Below are positions 13,004 to 16,890 of a DNA stretch of 16,890 nucleotides, piece after piece. How positions within the stretch are numbered: the stretch's first letter is position 1; each line of letters begins with the position of its first letter. The notes under the pieces are model-generated. The model was not told where the DNA came from, made no database searches, and saw only the letters and a program-made list of their open reading frames with translations. The position numbers and the translations under genes are program-made. Source of the DNA: Microbacterium sp. p3-SID336 (lineage in GTDB: Bacteria > Actinomycetota > Actinomycetes > Actinomycetales > Microbacteriaceae). The stretch covers positions 1 to 16,890 of the forward strand of contig NZ_JALXPE010000076.1 of assembly GCF_025143365.1 (NCBI RefSeq), in the 5' to 3' direction.

Positions 13004-16000
13004 TCAGCGCCGTGGCAGGGAGAGCGACAGGTCGAAGGCGAGGTCGGGGGTGTCGCGGTAGTTGGCGTGCACGGACGCCGCCAGCACATTCGTGCCGGAC
13101 ACGAGCAGGGACGCCGGCACGCGGAACGTCACCAGACGCGCGCTCGCCGTGCGGTACCCGGGGGCGCCGGTCGCGATCGAGTTCTGCGTGATCGTCCCGC
13201 CCGGGAGATTGCTGCGCCCGAGCTCCACCCCGTTCAGGTACACGACCACGCCGTCGTCGACCAGCACCGAGAGCGTGCCGTCCCGCAGCGACTCCGGGTG
13301 GGTCACCGAGAAGGCGTGCCGGAACTGCGCACTGAGCGGTTTGACCCGGAGCCGTGCGCGGTCGATGTCGGTCGACAGCCGCGCCTCGCCACGACCGAGG
13401 GGCGCCGCTCCGGTGTTCCAGGACGAATCGTCGAAGCCGAGCGCGTTCCACCCGCCGGGAAGCGGGGCGTCGGAGTACCGCCACGACCAGGAGGATCCCT
13501 GCGGCACCTCGACCGGGGTGTCTGCGAGCGTGCTCGCCTGCAGGGCGGTCGGCGGCGACTGCTGTCCGTCGGCGGAGACCGCAACCACCGTGTACCGATG
13601 AGTGCTGAGCGCCCCGAGGGCCTGATCCGTGAAGGTGGCGGTGGGGGCGGTGACCGTGCCCACGCGCTTTCCGTCGCGGGTGATCGCATACGATGCCGGC
13701 GCGGTGCCGGTGGAGGGACGACTCCACGTGAGCGTCACGGAGTCCGCTGTCGCGCGGGCGGCGAGACCGGTGACCGGCAGCGGTGCGGGAGCGCGTGCGG
13801 CGGTGAAGGCCAGGTCGAAGCTCAGGTCGGGGCTGCCGGGCTGGGCCGTGTGCACCGACACCGCCAGCACGTTGTCGCCCTCGACCAGCAGCCCGGGCGG
13901 CACGGCGAAGACGGCGCGGCTGCCCGCGGCCGTCGAGGCCGAGACGAGTTCGGTGGCGAGCGTGTCTCCCGTGACGGGCGTCGCCGGCATGCGCACCCTT
14001 CCGAGCTCCGTGCCGTTGAGGTACACCACGGCCCCGTCGTCCGCGACGATCGAGACGAGGCCGTCCACCAGGCCCGCCGGCTTCGACACGTCGAAGTGCC
14101 GGCGGAACTGCGCGCTCATCGGCTTCGCCCCGCGGCCGCGGCCGATGTCGGTCTCCGCGCCCGAGACGCCGGCGCCGAACAGCGCCCTGCCCACGGGCCA
14201 CGAGGCGTCGTCGAAGCCCGGCGCGGCCCAGTCGGCGGGCAGCGGGGTCGTGGAGTACCGCCAGGCCCAGGAGTCGCGGTTGCCGATGAAGGTCAGGGCG
14301 GAGGGACCGGGAGGCTGCACCACGAACGGGAGCGTGCTCGCGGAACGGTTCCCCGCGGTGTCCCGCGCTCGGACCACGTACGACTCGGGTGTCGGCGTCA
14401 CGGGCACGGTCGTGGTCGAGCTGCTCGTGGTCGCGATCACCCGGTCGCCCCGCAGCACCTCATAGACCACGTCCGACTCGTCGATGGACGGCCCCCAGGT
14501 GAGCACGACCTCCTCGCCGCCGGCCACGGGGGTGGACGTGAGCGGCCCCGGCGTGCTGGGCGGCGTGGCGTCTCCGGGCGCGAACCGCGCGAAGCCCCCC
14601 GACCACTGGGTGCGTCCGCCGGCGGTCAGGGAGGCGTCCAGGTCGCCGCCGGCCCAGAGCACGCCGGTGCTGTCGAAGAAGGACGCCCGCACGCCGAGGC
14701 CTCCGGCGGAGTGGACCCGCGGCGCCCAGTCGGGCAGGTACACCCCGGTCGCGGCGTCCCAGGCTCCGAGCGCGTCGATGCGGTCGACCTGCAGTGCGCG
14801 CGCCCGCATCTTCCTCGTCTTCCGCTTCAGCATCTCCCCCTGGAACTGCGAGGTGTACCGGCCGCACGCGCAGCCGCCGACCACGAGGGACCCGCCGGCG
14901 ACGATGCTCTGGAAGTCCGAGCCGGCCGCGGCGAGGGAGCCCGTGAGCACTCGGAAGGAGGAGCGGTCGTAGGCGGCGAGCGCCCGTCGGGTCGCGCCGA
15001 GGTAGACGCGGCCGCCGGCCTCGACCACGCTGTGCGCACCCACCCCGGCGCTGCTGAACGCCGGGGCCCACCGCGGGTCGGCCGCCGGTGCAGCGGCCTG
15101 TGTCCGCAGAGCGGCGGCGCTCCGGGCAGTGGTGTCGTGCGTCTGCGTGAAGTAGCCGGAGAAGTACGTGAGGTCGCCGAGCTCTGAGGCGTCGACGGCG
15201 AGTGCCGTGCCGTTGAGGTCGGCGTTCCAGTCCTGGTCGGGCAGGCCGGTGGCGAGGTCGATGCGGCCGCCGTTCCGGGCGACGGCGGCTGCCGCGTCCG
15301 GGGCCGCCAGGTGGGTGAAGGACCCGGCGACGTAGAGAGAGGTGCCCTGGACGTCGAGGTCCGTCACGGCGGGCAGTCGCCCCGCTTCACGCTGCAGCAC
15401 GCGCACCTGCGGCCCCGTCAGCGCGCCGGTCGCGGGGTCGAGGAAGGCGAGGGCGGCCTGCGGGGCGCCGTCGACCGTGGTGAAGCGGCCGCCGATCGCG
15501 ACGCGGCCGTCCGGCAGGGCGGCCACGGTGGACACCGACCCGTCCAGCCGGGGGCGGAAGCCGGGCAGCCAGGAGCCCGTCGTCACGTCGAACGCCGCGA
15601 GATAGGGCTGCTCGACGCGGCCGATGCCTGTCGCGGTGTGCTGGAGGTAGCGGAAGTCGCCCCCTGCGTACACGGTGGTCCCGACCTGTCCGAAGGCCGA
15701 GATCTGCGCGTCGGCGTGGTCGTCCGACGCGGCCTGCGCCACGCCCCACTCGGTCTTCAGGGCCGCGCTGCGGGGGAGTGCGCGGACAGCGGACGCGGGA
15801 GTGCCGGAGGAGGGTGTCGGGGCGAAGGCGAGGTCGGCGAGCTTCAGCTTCGGCCGGACGAACACCTGGGCGAAGGGGATCGCGGAGCCCTGCCCCGCTG
15901 GTGCCCACAGGAACGAGGAGCTGTCGGCCGTGCCGGAGACGGTTCTCCCATACGCCCATCCGGCCTTCTTCTTGTGCGAGGACCGGTGGACGAAGGAGGA

Positions 16001-16657
16001 GCTGTGCCACCCGTCGCCGCTGCCGAAGGATGCGGTGCTGCCCCCGGTGCCGCTCGTGCCGTCGAACACCCAGCTGCGGAGCGGGTTGGGGCCGCCGAGA
16101 GCCCAGGTCCAGCGGTCGCGCTGCTGGAAGCGGAAGCGGACCTCCTGCCGGTAGGCGCCGTCGATGGAGGAGGCGCGGCGCACGCGGACGCCGTCGGCGA
16201 GCCTGTCGACGCGCCCGCCGTCGAGCAGGCCGTCCACGGTGCGGGCGGGGAGCTGCGCCGGGGTGAAGGCGCCGGGTCCGTCCGGCGTCGCGGCGACCTT
16301 CTTCGCGGTGCCGGTGCCGTCGTAGTCCTCGGACCAGCCTTCCCGGCCGCGGCCGATGAGGACCCAGCCGCCGCCGTATCCCTCCTGGTCGCAGTAGAAC
16401 TGCTGCGGCGCGACGAGGGTGGGTGTGATCAGCCAGTACACCCCGTCCTCGGAGTCGCGGTCGTTCTGCTTGATCTCCCAGCACGAGGCGGCGGCGGTCT
16501 CCGGCGTGAGGCCGTCGGGTCCGGCGGGCGTCGCCGATGCCGGGGCGGCCTGCGCCGTGGTCGACGGCAGCAGCAAGGACGCGATCAGAGCCGTGACGGC
16601 GGCCAGTGCGGCCAGCGCGTGCGCGCCGATCCGCGGCCGCTTCGCTGAGGTTCCCAT
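13004..16657 (-). CDS. Large secreted fibrinogen-like / beta-propeller / FN3 multidomain protein
   Basis: The product has 1217 residues. The start MGTSAKRPRI at 16657 has GAAAGGA 4 nt upstream and opens a classical signal peptide (hydrophobic core about 11-30, cleavage near AQA-AP at 37/38). The open frame continues upstream to 16864, but that Arg/Pro-rich extension is rejected. Residues about 58-270 resemble the bacterial fibrinogen-like GGGW domain (SCWEIK, GVYWL, FYCDQEGYGGGWVLIGRG). About 318-692 is a beta-propeller-like region of repeats such as VYAGGDF, AAFDVTTG, VAIGGRF and LYVAGSF, similar to delta-60/DUF5122 types. About 700-782 is an FN3-like domain, 790-955 a jelly-roll-like domain, 957-1044 a second FN3 and 1050-1216 a second jelly roll. 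No catalytic motif, LPxTG or membrane anchor is visible. A secreted adhesin or carbohydrate-binding role is an inference. Confidence 0.88.
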   Translation of the reverse strand: MGTSAKRPRIGAHALAALAAVTALIASLLLPSTTAQAAPASATPAGPDGLTPETAAASCWEIKQNDRDSEDGVYWLITPTLVAPQQFYCDQEGYGGGWVLIGRGREGWSEDYDGTGTAKKVAATPDGPGAFTPAQLPARTVDGLLDGGRVDRLADGVRVRRASSIDGAYRQEVRFRFQQRDRWTWALGGPNPLRSWVFDGTSGTGGSTASFGSGDGWHSSSFVHRSSHKKKAGWAYGRTVSGTADSSSFLWAPAGQGSAIPFAQVFVRPKLKLADLAFAPTPSSGTPASAVRALPRSAALKTEWGVAQAASDDHADAQISAFGQVGTTVYAGGDFRYLQHTATGIGRVEQPYLAAFDVTTGSWLPGFRPRLDGSVSTVAALPDGRVAIGGRFTTVDGAPQAALAFLDPATGALTGPQVRVLQREAGRLPAVTDLDVQGTSLYVAGSFTHLAAPDAAAAVARNGGRIDLATGLPDQDWNADLNGTALAVDASELGDLTYFSGYFTQTHDTTARSAAALRTQAAAPAADPRWAPAFSSAGVGAHSVVEAGGRVYLGATRRALAAYDRSSFRVLTGSLAAAGSDFQSIVAGGSLVVGGCACGRYTSQFQGEMLKRKTRKMRARALQVDRIDALGAWDAATGVYLPDWAPRVHSAGGLGVRASFFDSTGVLWAGGDLDASLTAGGRTQWSGGFARFAPGDATPPSTPGPLTSTPVAGGEEVVLTWGPSIDESDVVYEVLRGDRVIATTSSSTTTVPVTPTPESYVVRARDTAGNRSASTLPFVVQPPGPSALTFIGNRDSWAWRYSTTPLPADWAAPGFDDASWPVGRALFGAGVSGAETDIGRGRGAKPMSAQFRRHFDVSKPAGLVDGLVSIVADDGAVVYLNGTELGRVRMPATPVTGDTLATELVSASTAAGSRAVFAVPPGLLVEGDNVLAVSVHTAQPGSPDLSFDLAFTAARAPAPLPVTGLAARATADSVTLTWSRPSTGTAPASYAITRDGKRVGTVTAPTATFTDQALGALSTHRYTVVAVSADGQQSPPTALQASTLADTPVEVPQGSSWSWRYSDAPLPGGWNALGFDDSSWNTGAAPLGRGEARLSTDIDRARLRVKPLSAQFRHAFSVTHPESLRDGTLSVLVDDGVVVYLNGVELGRSNLPGGTITQNSIATGAPGYRTASARLVTFRVPASLLVSGTNVLAASVHANYRDTPDLAFDLSLSLPRR
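13007..14296 (-). repeat. Coding duplication: two jelly-roll modules with an intervening FN3
   Basis: The C-terminal half of the secreted protein contains two related modules, residues about 788-955 and 1048-1216. Matching pieces are W-x-WRYS-x-x-PLP, GFDD-x-SW, KP-SAQFR, DDG-VVYLNG-ELGR, L-V-G-NVLA-SVH and PDL-FDL. Each is preceded by an FN3-like domain, so the FN3-plus-jelly-roll unit appears duplicated and then diverged. Confidence 0.85.
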
Positions 16658-16890
16658 GGTGTCCTTTCGGGAGGAGAGGTTCCCGCTCCGGGCTCGCCTG
16701 GCCGCGGACGGGCTCGGACGTCGCCGGCTGCGGAGCTCGGACGGAGCCGCGAGCGGGGTTCTGACCGGGCCCGGACCCGGCCGCGGGCGAGGCCCGGGTC
16801 GGGCGGCGGAGGCGCTCGCGCGGCGGCGGCGGACGGACCCCGAACGCGCTGCGCCCGCTCGCACATCCCGCCCGGGGTCGTGTCCGCGTC
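16658..16890. other. Upstream region of the secreted-protein gene, no gene seen
   Basis: These 233 bases are extremely GC-rich. The frame of the secreted-protein gene stays open through most of it, but the encoded Arg/Pro/Ser-rich peptide precedes a normal signal peptide and looks non-coding. A 7-bp inverted repeat (GACCCGG at 16774-16780, CCGGGTC at 16794-16800) and the palindrome CCGGGCCCGG at 16765-16774 are present. I found no convincing -10/-35 pair. The promoter may lie here unrecognised or beyond the window. Confidence 0.4.

Noticed and set aside
12953..15187. 744-codon open frame on the plus strand opposite the secreted-protein gene
   Set aside because: It is a GC-driven mirror frame of a gene with clear signal peptide and domains. 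Its product is Arg/Gly/Val-rich low-complexity sequence with no recognisable motif and no ribosome site.
16658..16864. N-terminal extension of the secreted-protein gene
   Set aside because: It would place an Arg/Pro-rich peptide before a normal signal peptide. The ATG at 16657 has a ribosome site.

Overview
The window is compact, very GC-rich chromosomal DNA. Coding density, ATGA stop/start overlaps, a mycoredoxin-like thioredoxin-fold protein, WXG100-type proteins and probable leaderless starts all point to an actinobacterium. The overall flavour suggests Microbacteriaceae (Microbacterium-like), but this is inference because no rRNA or marker gene is present. I see no rRNA, tRNA, CRISPR array, insertion sequence or phage gene.

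Left part (about 100-3850, minus strand). A short operon encodes a large protein with an N-terminal WXG100-like domain (DUF6571-like), a small lipoprotein and a small WXG100-like protein. The last two genes overlap by ATGA. Downstream lies a small resolvase-fold protein that has lost the catalytic serine position. No type VII secretion machinery gene is visible, so these would be outlying substrates or partners.

Middle part (about 3950-7030). Malate dehydrogenase (mdh, minus) and a membrane-anchored neutral zinc metallopeptidase (plus) diverge from a 43-bp gap. The gap holds two -10-like hexamers, each exactly 6 nt from an ATG. A proline iminopeptidase follows on the plus strand. It converges on an aldehyde dehydrogenase across a spacer filled by three 22-bp tandem repeats.

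Right-centre part (7027-12913, all minus). In transcription order the genes are: a short lipoprotein with only one lobe of a solute-binding domain, a cation diffusion facilitator, a fluoroacetate-dehalogenase-type hydrolase, a glutaredoxin-like protein, a GPH-type MFS transporter and an aldehyde dehydrogenase. The first three overlap by ATGA at each junction. The last two form a second unit with its own probable leaderless promoter.

Right part (13004-16657, minus). One gene encodes a 1217-residue secreted protein with a signal peptide, a bacterial fibrinogen-like GGGW domain, a beta-propeller-like region, and a tandemly duplicated FN3 plus jelly-roll-like module. No enzyme domain or cell-wall anchor is visible.

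The most unusual items are the one-lobed binding lipoprotein coupled to a CDF transporter, the catalytically degenerate resolvase-like protein, the repeat-filled convergent spacer, and the recurrent -10/6-nt/start arrangement.
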